Below the pieces are notes generated by a model. That model was given only the letters and a program-made list of their open reading frames with translations. It had not been told where the DNA came from and made no database searches. A stretch of DNA of 62,735 nt from Sneathia sanguinegens (GTDB lineage: Bacteria > Fusobacteriota > Fusobacteriia > Fusobacteriales > Leptotrichiaceae): assembly GCF_001517935.1 (NCBI RefSeq), contig NZ_LOQF01000010.1, forward strand, positions 1-62,735, given 5' to 3'. Positions 18,908 through 27,884 of the stretch are shown here, in pieces (the first letter of the stretch is position 1; each line of letters begins with the position of its first letter). The position numbers and the translations under genes are program-made.

Positions 18908-20260
18908 CTAATATTTTATCAAGCTATTATGTTCTATAATTTGTTTTACAACTTCTTTATTTTCAATATAGACAACTGCATTATCATTATTCATTCCTGT
19001 ATATGCTATAGCCTTATGTTTTGAATTAACAAAAATATTACCTAAATATATTACCTGATAAGCCTTATCTTTTGTAATATTAAAATCTGCTTTTAATTTA
19101 AGCGGTATTCTATCTCCTTCTATCTTTGATATTACATAGATTTCTATATTATTCTTTTTATCCTTTGCAGAATAAATACCTGATATTTCATCCTGTTCCT
19201 TAATATTTTCATTTATATATTTCGTATCATATTTTTTCATTAATTTATAGATAGATTTTTTGTCTAAATCTTTTAAATTTTGTAAAAGCTCAGGTTTTTC
19301 TTTATTTTCAACATAGAAGTTAAGTTTTCTAATATTTAAATTCAATTCATTTGCGACTTCTACATTGTATGAAACAGAAACTTTCATTTCTTTATTAGTT
19401 TCTATTGTTTTATCTTTTTTATCTATATCAAATGCAAGTCCTTTTTCTAAAAATGTTATTAAATGTGGATCCAAATACTTTTCTTCAATTTTTTTATAAT
19501 TTACATATGATACTGGTATTATCTTATTATTATCATCTATATCATAAGAAAGAATATAGTATTCTGATGGATCAATATTATTCGCTAAGATCATTACTCT
19601 ATATCTTGCAAATGCTAATCCGATAAATATTACAAATGTTACTATACAAAAAGTAATATTTAATTTAGGATTATAGACTTCATCTGTTTTTTGAAACATT
19701 TCATATAGATATGTAGCTATTGCTAATAAGCTTAAAAATAAGGATATTACGAATGTTACTAATATTATATATCTTGTATCTTTTATATTTTGCATTTTTT
19801 GTAATAAATATAGAATTTTTGATAAATCTTGAGTGTAAATTCTTTCATTTATACTTTTAATTGCATAAAAAATATCTTTTGTTAAATATATTAAAAAGCA
19901 AGAAAAAATAATAGAACCTAGCATAACCATATAAATATACTTTGCTAATTTTTTATATTCTCTTCTAGCTAGTCTTATAATCAAGAAAATAGCTATAACT
20001 ATAACAGATAAAAGTATAAAAATTCGATAAATTTCTACTAATTTTTGTAGTGCTTTTAAATCATTTTCTTCTTTAACTAAATTTTTAACCAAATCAACAA
20101 AGGCAGATGATAGATTCAAATTTTGCTTCATTTTACTAAAAATTGAAAAAGATTTAAAAAATACCAAAGCTCCTATCAAAAAATTAAAACTCATTAACCA
20201 TATTATTATTGTTTCAAAAACTTTAACTGATAATTTTATTTTTAATTTATTTTCTTGCAT
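18908..20260 (-). CDS. Uncharacterised five-helix membrane protein
   Basis: I do not recognise this 450-residue protein. It has five predicted membrane segments at about 15-37, 77-96, 106-126, 163-186 and 201-219, then a soluble C-terminal half of about 230 residues. Helices 1 and 2 are separated by a charged 40-residue loop. With the N-terminus in the cytosol, an odd number of helices puts the C-terminal half outside the inner membrane. That half is beta-rich and ends in short strands (IYVISKIEGD, AYQVIYLGNIFV). It sits between a USP-like gene and pheS with gaps of 3 and 16 bases. The start has GGGGTGAG at a good distance. Confidence 0.75.
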   Translation of the reverse strand: MQENKLKIKLSVKVFETIIIWLMSFNFLIGALVFFKSFSIFSKMKQNLNLSSAFVDLVKNLVKEENDLKALQKLVEIYRIFILLSVIVIAIFLIIRLARREYKKLAKYIYMVMLGSIIFSCFLIYLTKDIFYAIKSINERIYTQDLSKILYLLQKMQNIKDTRYIILVTFVISLFLSLLAIATYLYEMFQKTDEVYNPKLNITFCIVTFVIFIGLAFARYRVMILANNIDPSEYYILSYDIDDNNKIIPVSYVNYKKIEEKYLDPHLITFLEKGLAFDIDKKDKTIETNKEMKVSVSYNVEVANELNLNIRKLNFYVENKEKPELLQNLKDLDKKSIYKLMKKYDTKYINENIKEQDEISGIYSAKDKKNNIEIYVISKIEGDRIPLKLKADFNITKDKAYQVIYLGNIFVNSKHKAIAYTGMNNDNAVVYIENKEVVKQIIEHNSLIKY

Positions 20261-20263
20261 ATC

Positions 20264-21025
20264 TCACCCCATAAAAATTGGAATATCTGTATTTTCAATA
20301 ATTCTCATTCCCATTTGACCTGTTAATCTTTCAAATAAGATAGTATATCTTAATTCTCCCATAACAACCAAATCATATTTTGGTACATATTTCATTATTG
20401 TTTCATATGTATCATCACTTTTTTCATCAATTACATTACAGACATTTCCAAATCTTTCTGTTAATCTATTTTGTTCTGTTACATTAACTCTCAAAACATC
20501 AATTTGTTGTTCTGAAAACAAATGGAAAAAGGCAAATATTGCTTTATTTACCTTATATCCTCCATCATTTAACATTAAAATCTTATCTAAAGAATATTCT
20601 TTTTTATCACCTAAAATTATTAAAGGTTTATAATGATCCTTTAAAAGATTTTTCATGGCTACTGTCAATTCTTCAGATTTTACAACAACCAAAGCATCAT
20701 AAGCCTTCATTTCTTCAAGTATAACTTCATGTGTATCGCCTTCTTTACTATATACCTTATCAAAATACTTATATGCTTCTTTTTTTATTTTTTCATATAT
20801 ACTATTTTCTATATTTTTATATTCCTCAACAAGCATTGAAGTTGGTGATTGAATACCATAAGAGTTTATATTATTAAATATGACTTCATATTTCATAATA
20901 TCCTTAACATATAGGGCTATTGCATCTACATCTTTCAATTTTTCTCTAACAACTTTAGCAAACTTACTTGCCTTTTCCATTTCATCTTCATTAGTAAGTA
21001 AAAATAGAAATCTTTTTTTAGTCAT
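20264..21025 (-). CDS. Universal-stress-protein-like protein
   Basis: The 253-residue protein looks like two USP/HUP-type alpha/beta halves: [20 protein letters not shown] with [12 protein letters not shown], then [19 protein letters not shown] with [11 protein letters not shown] and a terminal DIPIFMG, much like the end of a UspA domain. The ATP-binding GxxG(S/T) signature is not clear, so nucleotide binding is uncertain. The start at 21025 lies inside the end of gyrA (8-base overlap) and uses AGGGAG upstream; the ATG at 21034 would abut that site. It is cotranscribed with gyrA. The family is inferred from fold-like patterns only. Confidence 0.6.
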   Translation of the reverse strand: MTKKRFLFLLTNEDEMEKASKFAKVVREKLKDVDAIALYVKDIMKYEVIFNNINSYGIQSPTSMLVEEYKNIENSIYEKIKKEAYKYFDKVYSKEGDTHEVILEEMKAYDALVVVKSEELTVAMKNLLKDHYKPLIILGDKKEYSLDKILMLNDGGYKVNKAIFAFFHLFSEQQIDVLRVNVTEQNRLTERFGNVCNVIDEKSDDTYETIMKYVPKYDLVVMGELRYTILFERLTGQMGMRIIENTDIPIFMG

Positions 21026-23522
21026 TATTTTCATCTCCCTCTGGAACTAAGGCTACAGAAATAACTATGTCTCCTTTTTTAGGTTTCATTATTCTTACAC
21101 CAGAAGTAGCTCTACTTATTTTTGAAATTTGTTTTATTGGTGTTCTAATTAAAACTCCTTCTTTTGTAATTAACATAATTTCTTTAACAGTTTCATCAAC
21201 TAAAATTGAAGACACAACATCTCCTGTTTTCGGTGCTAATTTGAAATTTCTATTTCCTTTTCCACCTCTTTTTTGTATGCTATATTCTTCCAAGTCAGTT
21301 CTCTTACCAAAACCTTCACTTGTAATTGTTAAAACTTGCTTATTTTCTTTATTACTTATTACACTAGCACTGGCAACATAATCTGTTTCTTCTTTGAATC
21401 TAATACATTTAACTCCACTTGCACTACGACCCATAGTTCTAACATCACTTGCTTTAAATCTTATTGCTTGTCCTTTTATAGTTGCAACGAAAATTTCACT
21501 TTCTTCTTCACATAAGTCTGCAAATACAAGCTCATCATCTTCTCTTAATGTTATTGCCCTTATTCCTCTCTTATTTATATTTTTGAATAAAGGTGCAGAC
21601 ATTTTCTTAGCTATACCCTTCTTAGTTACAATAAAAATTTGTGAATTTTCGTTAGCACCAGCAGTATTTAAAATACCACTTACATTTTCTCCATCTTCAA
21701 GATTAATTATATTACTTATTAATCTACCTCTTGCTTGTTTACTTGCTTCTGGTATTTCATACACTTTTATACTATATGCTTTACCTTTATCAGTGAAGAT
21801 TAATAATTTATCCAATGTTTTAACTGTATATATTGCACTTACTTCATCATCTTCTACAGTATTAATAGAATTAACTCCTATTCCTCCTCTTCTTTGTGAT
21901 TTGTAAGCATCAGTTGAAATTCTTTTTACATAACCCTTATTTGTTATAGTAACAACAACATCTTCTTCTTTTATTAAATCTTCTAATTCAATTTCATTTC
22001 TCTTATTTTGTATTTCAGTTCTTCTTTTGTCTCCATAATTAGTCTTAAGTTCTATAACTTCTTGTCTAATTATTTCGTACTTTCTTTCAGAACTATTCAA
22101 AATAGCCTCCAACTCTTCAATAAGTGCTAATAATTCACTATATTCTTGTTCTATCTTATCTCTTTCAAGTCCAGTTAATCTTTGCAATCTCATATCTAGT
22201 ATAGCCTTTGCTTGTATTTCACTGAATCCAAAAGCTTCTATTAATTTATCCTTTGCAATATTAGCATCTTTTGATGCTTTTATTAATTTAATAATTTCAT
22301 CTATACTATCTAGTGCTATTCTGAAACCTTCTAAGATATGTGCTCTTCTTTTTGCCTTATCTAAATCAAACTTGGTTCTTCTTTCAACTACAGTATATCT
22401 GTGTTCTAGATACTTAGTTAATATTTGTTTCAAATTAAGTACCCTTGGAATATTATTAACCAAGGCTAACATAATTACTCCAAAAGTAGTTTGTAAATCT
22501 GTGTATTTATATAGCATATTAAGTATAAGTTCTGGTTCTTCATTTTTCTTAACATCTATTACTACTCTTATACCTTGTTTATTTGATTCATCTCGAATAT
22601 CTGTTATTCCAACTATCTTTTTTTGTCTATATAATTCAGCTATTTTTTCAACTAATTTTGCCTTATTAACTTGATAAGGTATTTCACTAATAACTATACT
22701 TGATTTACCAGATGCACTATTAACTATGTCAACCTTACCAGCTACTTGCACCTTACCTCTACCTGTTCTATAAGCATCATAAATACCTTGCTTACCATTA
22801 ATAATTCCACCAGTTGGAAAATCAGGTCCTTTAATATGCTCTATTAATTCATCAACACTAATATCTCTATTATCAATTAAAGCTACTATACCATCACAAA
22901 CTTCTGCTAAATTATGTGGAGGTATATTAGTTGCCATCCCTACAGCTATTCCTGTTGTCCCATTGATTAATAGATTAGGTAATTTTGCTGGTAAAACTAT
23001 AGGTTCATCTAAGGTTTCATCAAAATTCTTTCTAAAATCTATTGTATTCTTATTTATATCCAAAAGCATTTCATTAGCAATTTTTGCCATTCTTGCTTCA
23101 GTATATCTCATTGCTGCTGCAGAATCTCCATCTATAGAACCAAAATTTCCATGTCCATCAACTAGCATATATCTACTATTAAAATCTTGTGCCATTCTAA
23201 CCATTGTATTATATACAGCTGTATCACCATGTGGGTGATACTTACCTAAAACTTCCCCAACTATTCTAGCTGATTTCTTATAGGCTGTATTGTATGTCAT
23301 TCCCATATCATTCATTGCAAATAGGACTCTTCTATGTACAGGTTTTAGTCCATCTCTTACATCAGGCAAAGCTCTTGATACTATAACACTCATAGAATAA
23401 TCTAAATATGATGACTTTATTTCATCTTCAATGAATACTGGTACTTCTTGTTCTTTTTTACTAGTATCCATAACTTCATTTACTCTATTATTTTCATCAT
23501 TCTCATTAAATTTATCTGACAT
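21018..23522 (-). CDS. gyrA: DNA gyrase subunit A
   Basis: The 834-residue protein is the cleaving subunit of DNA gyrase. The breakage-reunion domain contains the active-site tyrosine in [10 protein letters not shown], and the C-terminal beta-pinwheel carries a GyrA-box QKRGGKG (with QRRGGIG earlier), which favours gyrase over topoisomerase IV, as does the adjacent gyrB. The quinolone-determining segment reads [11 protein letters not shown], so the positions equivalent to E. coli Ser83 and Asp87 are Thr101 and Asn105. It follows gyrB by 9 bases and overlaps the USP-like gene. The N-terminus has a roughly 30-residue acidic extension before [16 protein letters not shown]. Confidence 0.96.
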   Translation of the reverse strand: MSDKFNENDENNRVNEVMDTSKKEQEVPVFIEDEIKSSYLDYSMSVIVSRALPDVRDGLKPVHRRVLFAMNDMGMTYNTAYKKSARIVGEVLGKYHPHGDTAVYNTMVRMAQDFNSRYMLVDGHGNFGSIDGDSAAAMRYTEARMAKIANEMLLDINKNTIDFRKNFDETLDEPIVLPAKLPNLLINGTTGIAVGMATNIPPHNLAEVCDGIVALIDNRDISVDELIEHIKGPDFPTGGIINGKQGIYDAYRTGRGKVQVAGKVDIVNSASGKSSIVISEIPYQVNKAKLVEKIAELYRQKKIVGITDIRDESNKQGIRVVIDVKKNEEPELILNMLYKYTDLQTTFGVIMLALVNNIPRVLNLKQILTKYLEHRYTVVERRTKFDLDKAKRRAHILEGFRIALDSIDEIIKLIKASKDANIAKDKLIEAFGFSEIQAKAILDMRLQRLTGLERDKIEQEYSELLALIEELEAILNSSERKYEIIRQEVIELKTNYGDKRRTEIQNKRNEIELEDLIKEEDVVVTITNKGYVKRISTDAYKSQRRGGIGVNSINTVEDDEVSAIYTVKTLDKLLIFTDKGKAYSIKVYEIPEASKQARGRLISNIINLEDGENVSGILNTAGANENSQIFIVTKKGIAKKMSAPLFKNINKRGIRAITLREDDELVFADLCEEESEIFVATIKGQAIRFKASDVRTMGRSASGVKCIRFKEETDYVASASVISNKENKQVLTITSEGFGKRTDLEEYSIQKRGGKGNRNFKLAPKTGDVVSSILVDETVKEIMLITKEGVLIRTPIKQISKISRATSGVRIMKPKKGDIVISVALVPEGDENND

Positions 23523-23531
23523 TACCTTCTC

Positions 23532-25466
23532 CTAAATATCTAAATTCTTTACATGCATAGCATGTTCTTCTATAAATTGTCTTCTTGGTTCTACCTTATC
23601 TCCCATTAAAATACTAAACATTTTATCTGCATAACCTGCATTTTCTAAGGTAACCTTTAATAAAGTTCTATTTTCAGGATCCATAGTTGTTTCCCAAAGT
23701 TGTTCTGGATTCATTTCTCCTAATCCTTTATATCTTTGTATAGTATATTTTTTACTTTCTTCTTCTAATACCACTGTTGTTTTTTTCAATTCATCATCTG
23801 AATAAGCATATTTTATTTTCTTTCCAACCTGTATTTTATATAAAGGTGGTTGAGCTATAAAAATATGACCAGCATTGATTAATTCTCTTAAATATCTAAA
23901 GAAAAATGTCAACATTAAAGTTCTAATATGAGCTCCATCAACATCAGCATCGGTCATTATTATTATTTTTCCATATCTAAGTTTGGAAATATCAAAATTA
24001 TCTCCAATATTTGTACCAAAGGCAGTTATCATTGCTTTAATTTCATTATTTTCCAACATTTTATGTAGTACAGCCTTTTCAACATTAAGTATTTTACCTC
24101 TAAGTGGTAATATTGCCTGTGTTTTTCTATCTCTTCCTTGCTTTGCACTACCTCCAGCTGAATCTCCTTCGACTATATAAATTTCACATTCTTCACTTTT
24201 TTTAGAAGAACAATCTGCTAATTTACCTGGTAAAGACCCTATTTCTAAAGGATTTTTTCTCAAAATGTTATTTCTTGCATTTTTAGCTGCTTCTCTTGCT
24301 TTTTTAGATAAAAGCATTTTTTCTATCATAGCAGTTGCATCCTTAGGATGATCTTCTAAATAAAGTTTCAATTTATTATTTACAACACTTGATACTGAAG
24401 ATTGTGCTTCACTACTTCCCAATTTTGATTTTGTTTGACTTTCAAATTGAGGTTCAGGGAATTTTATATTTATTACACAAACTAAACCTTCTCTAACATC
24501 TGTACCTTGTAAATTTTCATCTTTTTTTTCTTTTAACAAGTTCAATTGTCTTGCAACATCATTAATAGTTCTTGTTAAAGCTGTTCTAAAGCCTTGAACA
24601 TGAGTTCCACCATCATAAGTATTTATATTATTTACAAAAGAGTATTCAACCACAGCTTGGCTATCTTTGTTATATGTCATAGCTATTTCTACTTCAACTA
24701 GCTTATTTCCACTAATTTTTGTAGTATCTTTCATGTAAATAGTTGGAATTATCATCTTATCTGCGTCTACTAATTCTGCTACAAAATCCTTTATTCCACC
24801 TTCAAAATGAAAAACTTCTTCTCTCTTATTTTCTTCATCTCTTTCATCTGTTAAAATAATTTTCAAACCTGTATTAAGATATGCTAATTCTTTTAATCTT
24901 TCTTTTAAAGTATTATATTCAAAAATTACTTCTTCAAATATTTCTTCATCTGGTCTGAATCTAATTACTGTACCATGTTCATTTTTTTTAGCAACTCCTA
25001 TTTGTTCACAACCAGATGTAGGTTTACCCTTTGAAAAAGTTTGTCTAACAATTTTGCCGTCTCTTGTAACAGTGGCAATTAATTCTGTTGATAAGGCATT
25101 AACTACAGAAACACCAACACCATGCAAACCACCTGAATATGTATAATTCTTATCATTAAACTTTCCTCCAGCATGCAATATTGTCATTACAACTTCTAAT
25201 GTAGGTCTCCCTGTTTTATGCATATCTATAGGTATTCCTCTACCATTATCTTGTACTTCAATATAGTTATCAGGCAACATTCTAACTTTTATAGTGTCGC
25301 AATATCCTGCCAATGCTTCGTCTATACTATTATCTACTGTTTCCCAAACTAAATGATGTAGTCCTCTTGATGATGTTGTACCTATGTACATTCCCGGTCT
25401 TTTTCTAACGGCTTCTAAACCTTCAAGAACCGTAATATCATCTGAACCATAATTTCTATTTTCCAT
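23532..25466 (-). CDS. gyrB: DNA gyrase subunit B
   Basis: The 644-residue ATPase subunit of gyrase shows the GHKL ATP-binding blocks (DNSIDEALAGYC, NGRGIPIDMH, YSGGLHGVGVSVVNALS), the transducer domain with the switch lysine region (QTKSKLGSSE), and the TOPRIM domain with EGDSAGGSAKQGRDR and the metal-binding DADVDGAHIR. It ends in the usual QFIEEHAMHVKNLDI. It is the first gene of a long minus-strand run and has a promoter at 25496-25524, divergent from the nitroreductase gene. The AGGAG site before ATG is well placed. Confidence 0.97.
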   Translation of the reverse strand: MENRNYGSDDITVLEGLEAVRKRPGMYIGTTSSRGLHHLVWETVDNSIDEALAGYCDTIKVRMLPDNYIEVQDNGRGIPIDMHKTGRPTLEVVMTILHAGGKFNDKNYTYSGGLHGVGVSVVNALSTELIATVTRDGKIVRQTFSKGKPTSGCEQIGVAKKNEHGTVIRFRPDEEIFEEVIFEYNTLKERLKELAYLNTGLKIILTDERDEENKREEVFHFEGGIKDFVAELVDADKMIIPTIYMKDTTKISGNKLVEVEIAMTYNKDSQAVVEYSFVNNINTYDGGTHVQGFRTALTRTINDVARQLNLLKEKKDENLQGTDVREGLVCVINIKFPEPQFESQTKSKLGSSEAQSSVSSVVNNKLKLYLEDHPKDATAMIEKMLLSKKAREAAKNARNNILRKNPLEIGSLPGKLADCSSKKSEECEIYIVEGDSAGGSAKQGRDRKTQAILPLRGKILNVEKAVLHKMLENNEIKAMITAFGTNIGDNFDISKLRYGKIIIMTDADVDGAHIRTLMLTFFFRYLRELINAGHIFIAQPPLYKIQVGKKIKYAYSDDELKKTTVVLEEESKKYTIQRYKGLGEMNPEQLWETTMDPENRTLLKVTLENAGYADKMFSILMGDKVEPRRQFIEEHAMHVKNLDI

Positions 25467-25495
25467 ATATTTCTCCTAGCTTGTTTTATAGGATT

Positions 25496-25524
25496 ATTAT
25501 ATCATTTTTCAGCTTTTTTTTCTA
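25496..25524 (-). promoter_or_regulatory. gyrB operon promoter
   Basis: The minus strand reads TAGAAA (25519-25524), 17 bp, then TATAAT (25496-25501) preceded by TGA (extended -10). The YitT promoter at 50375-50403 has the same boxes and spacing. Confidence 0.75.
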
Positions 25525-25532
25525 GCATTTCG

Positions 25533-25541
25533 TGCTATACT
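25533..25541 (+). promoter_or_regulatory. Extended -10 of the nitroreductase gene
   Basis: TGC followed by TATACT (25536-25541) is an extended -10. It overlaps the right arm of a small inverted repeat (TAGCA at 25523-25527, TGCTA at 25533-25537), which might be a regulator site between the divergent gyrB and nitroreductase promoters. No clear -35 is seen. Confidence 0.5.
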
Positions 25542-25559
25542 AGAACTGAGGTGATATTA

Positions 25560-26057
25560 ATGAAAGAAATATTTGACAGAAGAAGTATACGAACTTTTAA
25601 AGATAAAAAAGTTGAAGATGAAATTATAAAGGAACTCTTAAGAGGTGCAATAGCTGCTCCTTCAGCTCACAAAAAAGAACCTAGAATGTTTTATGTGATA
25701 GAAAATAAAGAAATCTTGAAGCAATTTTTTCTAAAACATCCTTATGGTAAAGCATTTGAAACTGCACCTTTAGCTATTCTTGTTTGTGGAGATAAAGATA
25801 AAGATCCTAACTTAACTTTCCTTATTCAAGATTGTGCAGCATCTTTGGAAAATATAGCTATTATGGCAACACATTATAATCTTGGTACTGTTTGGATGGG
25901 TGTACTAGATAATGACAATGCTGAAGTTATAACAAAAGAAATTTTAAACTTACCTAATAACATGATACCTATTTCTATAATGGCAATTGGATATAAGGCA
26001 GAAGAAAGAAGACCCCATATTTCCTACAAGGAAGAAATGGTAACATGGGTAAAATAA
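25560..26057 (+). CDS. Nitroreductase family protein
   Basis: The 165-residue protein is a small FMN-dependent nitroreductase: the N-terminal FDRRSIRTFKDKKV and AAPSAHKKEP blocks contact FMN, and NLGTVWMGVLDN with the final MIPISIMAIGYKAEE match the family's C-terminal part. Such enzymes reduce nitro groups, quinones or flavins with NAD(P)H; the physiological substrate cannot be read from sequence. The start at 25560 is chosen because GAGGTG lies directly upstream and overlaps the alternative GTG at 25551. It is transcribed divergently from gyrB and stands alone ahead of a tRNA cluster. Confidence 0.9.
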   Translation: MKEIFDRRSIRTFKDKKVEDEIIKELLRGAIAAPSAHKKEPRMFYVIENKEILKQFFLKHPYGKAFETAPLAILVCGDKDKDPNLTFLIQDCAASLENIAIMATHYNLGTVWMGVLDNDNAEVITKEILNLPNNMIPISIMAIGYKAEERRPHISYKEEMVTWVK

Positions 26058-26086
26058 ATTTTTTTTAATTTTTTTTTAAAAAATTG

Positions 26087-26115
26087 TTGACAAACTTTTT
26101 CTTTTTTGCTAATAT
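26087..26115 (+). promoter_or_regulatory. Promoter of the tRNA/ybaB cluster
   Basis: TTGACA (26087-26092), 17 bp, then TAATAT (26110-26115) preceded by TGC. A short hairpin (TTGTTC at 26121-26126 with GAACAA at 26132-26137) follows in the leader before tRNA-Glu. Confidence 0.8.
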
Positions 26116-26142
26116 ATATCTTGTTCAAAGCGAACAAGGTTT

Positions 26143-26217
26143 GGGGCCTTCGTCTAGTGGTTAGGACATCGGGTTTTCATCCCGGCAACAGGAGTTCGAT
26201 TCTCCTAGGCCCTACCA
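26143..26217 (+). tRNA. tRNA-Glu (TTC)
   Basis: A 75-nt cloverleaf with encoded CCA. The acceptor pairs GGGGCCT with AGGCCCT (one G-U), and the anticodon loop TTTTCAT gives TTC. It is the first gene of the cluster. Confidence 0.97.
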
Positions 26218-26228
26218 AACAATTTAAT

Positions 26229-26304
26229 GGTCGCATAGCTCAGTTGGGAGAGCACCTGCCTTACAAGCAGGGGGTCATTGGTTCGAGCCCAATTGTGACC
26301 ACCA
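26229..26304 (+). tRNA. tRNA-Val (TAC)
   Basis: A 76-nt cloverleaf with encoded CCA. Acceptor GGTCGCA pairs with TGTGACC, and the anticodon loop CTTACAA gives TAC. Confidence 0.97.
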
Positions 26305-26308
26305 ATAC

Positions 26309-26385
26309 GGAGGTGTAGCTCAGTTGGTTAGAGTGCTTGCCTGTCACGCAAGATGTCGCGAGTTCAAGTCTCGTCACTTCCGCCA
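26309..26385 (+). tRNA. tRNA-Asp (GTC)
   Basis: A 77-nt cloverleaf with encoded CCA. Acceptor GGAGGTG pairs with CACTTCC, and the anticodon loop CTGTCAC gives GTC. Confidence 0.97.
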
Positions 26386-26394
26386 TTAAATAAT

Positions 26395-26470
<76 letters not shown>

Positions 26471-26472
26471 TT

Positions 26473-26557
26473 GGCGAGATACCCGAGTGGTCAAAGGGAG
26501 CAGACTGTAAATCTGCCGGCTCAGCCTTCGAAGGTTCGAATCCTTCTCTCGCCACCA
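26473..26557 (+). tRNA. tRNA-Tyr (GTA)
   Basis: An 85-nt class II tRNA with a long variable arm and encoded CCA. Acceptor GGCGAGA pairs with TCTCGCC, and the anticodon loop CTGTAAA gives GTA. Only two bases separate it from tRNA-Thr. Confidence 0.97.
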
Positions 26558-26578
26558 TCTTTTTTTTATGGAGGAGTT

Positions 26579-26932
26579 ATGGTTAGAAAGATTAAAACTT
26601 CTAATTCTTCTACTAATCAAGTAGATATAATTAAAAGAGCTAAACAAATGCAAGAAGCTATGCTTAATATACAAGAAGGTTTGAAAGATAAAATAATTGA
26701 ACATTCTGTTGCTGGTGGACAAATAGTTGTTAAAGCTAATGGACAAAAAGAATTAGTTGATATTAAAATTAATAATGATATTATAGAAGAAGCTGTATCA
26801 CAAAAAGATACATCTGAACTTGAAAATTTAATTTTAACTGCTGTTAAAGAAGTTACTGCAAAAGCTGATGCTTTAGCAGAATCTGAAATGGAAACAGTTA
26901 CAGGTGGTCTTAAGATCCCTGGATTATTTTAA
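26579..26932 (+). CDS. ybaB: YbaB/EbfC family nucleoid-associated protein
   Basis: The 117-residue protein has the YbaB/EbfC pattern: a helical N-terminal region (IKRAKQMQEAMLNIQEGL), the central VAGGQIVVKANGQKELVDIKIN beta hairpin, and a C-terminal helix ending in TGGLKIPGLF, close to the family's usual end. These dimers bind DNA and shape the nucleoid. In many bacteria the gene lies next to dnaX and recR; here it lies between tRNA-Tyr and tRNA-Gln with no promoter in between. The ATG at 26579 has GGAGGAG a few bases upstream. An in-frame extension back into the tRNA region has no ribosome site and is rejected. Confidence 0.9.
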   Translation: MVRKIKTSNSSTNQVDIIKRAKQMQEAMLNIQEGLKDKIIEHSVAGGQIVVKANGQKELVDIKINNDIIEEAVSQKDTSELENLILTAVKEVTAKADALAESEMETVTGGLKIPGLF

Positions 26933-26938
26933 CTTTGT

Positions 26939-27013
26939 TGGGCTGTAGCCAAGCGGTAAGGCAGTGGACTTTGACTCCACCATGCGTTGGTTCGAATCCA
27001 GCCAGCCCAACCA
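26939..27013 (+). tRNA. tRNA-Gln (TTG)
   Basis: A 75-nt cloverleaf with encoded CCA. Acceptor TGGGCTG pairs with CAGCCCA, as usual for tRNA-Gln, and the anticodon loop CTTTGAC gives TTG. It begins 6 bases after the ybaB stop. Confidence 0.97.
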
Positions 27014-27054
27014 TAAATAGTTTTTTATTTTTTTATTGTATAATTTTATTCTTA

Positions 27055-27089
27055 AACTCTTTACGATTGATTTCGTGAAGAGTTTTTTT
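27055..27089 (+). terminator. Rho-independent terminator of the tRNA/ybaB cluster
   Basis: An 11-bp stem with one G-U (arms 27055-27065 and 27074-27084, 8-nt loop) runs directly into a T tract ending at 27089. Confidence 0.93.
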
Positions 27090-27097
27090 CTATATTG

Positions 27098-27126
27098 TTG
27101 ACTTTATAGCTTTTTCAAGGTAGAAT
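27098..27126 (+). promoter_or_regulatory. Promoter of the phosphatase/phosphoesterase operon
   Basis: TTGACT (27098-27103), 17 bp, then TAGAAT (27121-27126), with AGGAGG at 27141-27146 before the ATG at 27157. Confidence 0.85.
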
Positions 27127-27156
27127 TTTACTAACAAATTAGGAGGTTTTTATTTC

Positions 27157-27879
27157 ATGAAAAAGACATTAATTATCAGTTGCTTAGCAATAGCTAGTTT
27201 AACTTTCGCTAAGGGACCAAAAGTTCCTTATACTAATCAAGGTTTCTATACTACTGAAAATGTTCAAAAAGCAGTTCATTTTGTTTCAGTTGAAGATATT
27301 GAAAAAAGTTTAGAAGGACAAGGTCCTATTAATGTTAGCTTTGATATAGATGATACTTTAGTTCATTCTAGTGCTTACTTTAGATTTGGACAAGACTATT
27401 ATCAAACTGATCCAAAAAATCCTGTAAGTTATTTATATAACCAAAAATTCTGGGATTTTGTTGCTGAAATGGGAGATAAATTCTCTATACCTAAAGCTTC
27501 TGCACAAGCATTAATTAATATGCATTTAAAAAGAGGAGATAAAATTTTCTTTATTACTGGAAGAACAAAACACTCTAAAGATCAAAATTATACATCAACT
27601 ATAACTTCTAAAACTTTACAAAGATTCTTCCACATGCCTTATGAAGTATATATTGAATATACTGCAGATAAACCAACTGGTGGTTACAAATATGATAAAT
27701 CATTCTACATGAAGAAACACAATGTTTCATTACATTATGGAGATTCAGATGATGATATTCTTGCTGCAAGAGAACTTGGTATAAGAGGAATAAGAGTTCA
27801 AAGAGCTCCTAACTCTACTAACCCTCAAAAATTAAATGGTGGTTACGGTGAAGAAGTATTAATCAATTCTGCATGGTGA
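27157..27879 (+). CDS. aphA: Class B acid phosphatase (AphA type, HAD superfamily)
   Basis: The 240-residue secreted phosphatase has a signal peptide (1 to about 18), the class B catalytic motif FDIDDTLVHSS (nucleophile Asp63, second Asp65), the conserved ITGRTK motif, and the C-terminal GDSDDDILAA motif (about 195-203) that binds magnesium. Class B enzymes are periplasmic and remove phosphate from nucleotides and other small monoesters, so the cell can take up nucleosides. Its own promoter and AGGAGG site suggest strong expression. The next gene encodes a second secreted phosphate-ester enzyme five bases downstream, so the pair probably acts in one scavenging route. Confidence 0.93.
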   Translation: MKKTLIISCLAIASLTFAKGPKVPYTNQGFYTTENVQKAVHFVSVEDIEKSLEGQGPINVSFDIDDTLVHSSAYFRFGQDYYQTDPKNPVSYLYNQKFWDFVAEMGDKFSIPKASAQALINMHLKRGDKIFFITGRTKHSKDQNYTSTITSKTLQRFFHMPYEVYIEYTADKPTGGYKYDKSFYMKKHNVSLHYGDSDDDILAARELGIRGIRVQRAPNSTNPQKLNGGYGEEVLINSAW

Positions 27880-27884
27880 TAATT

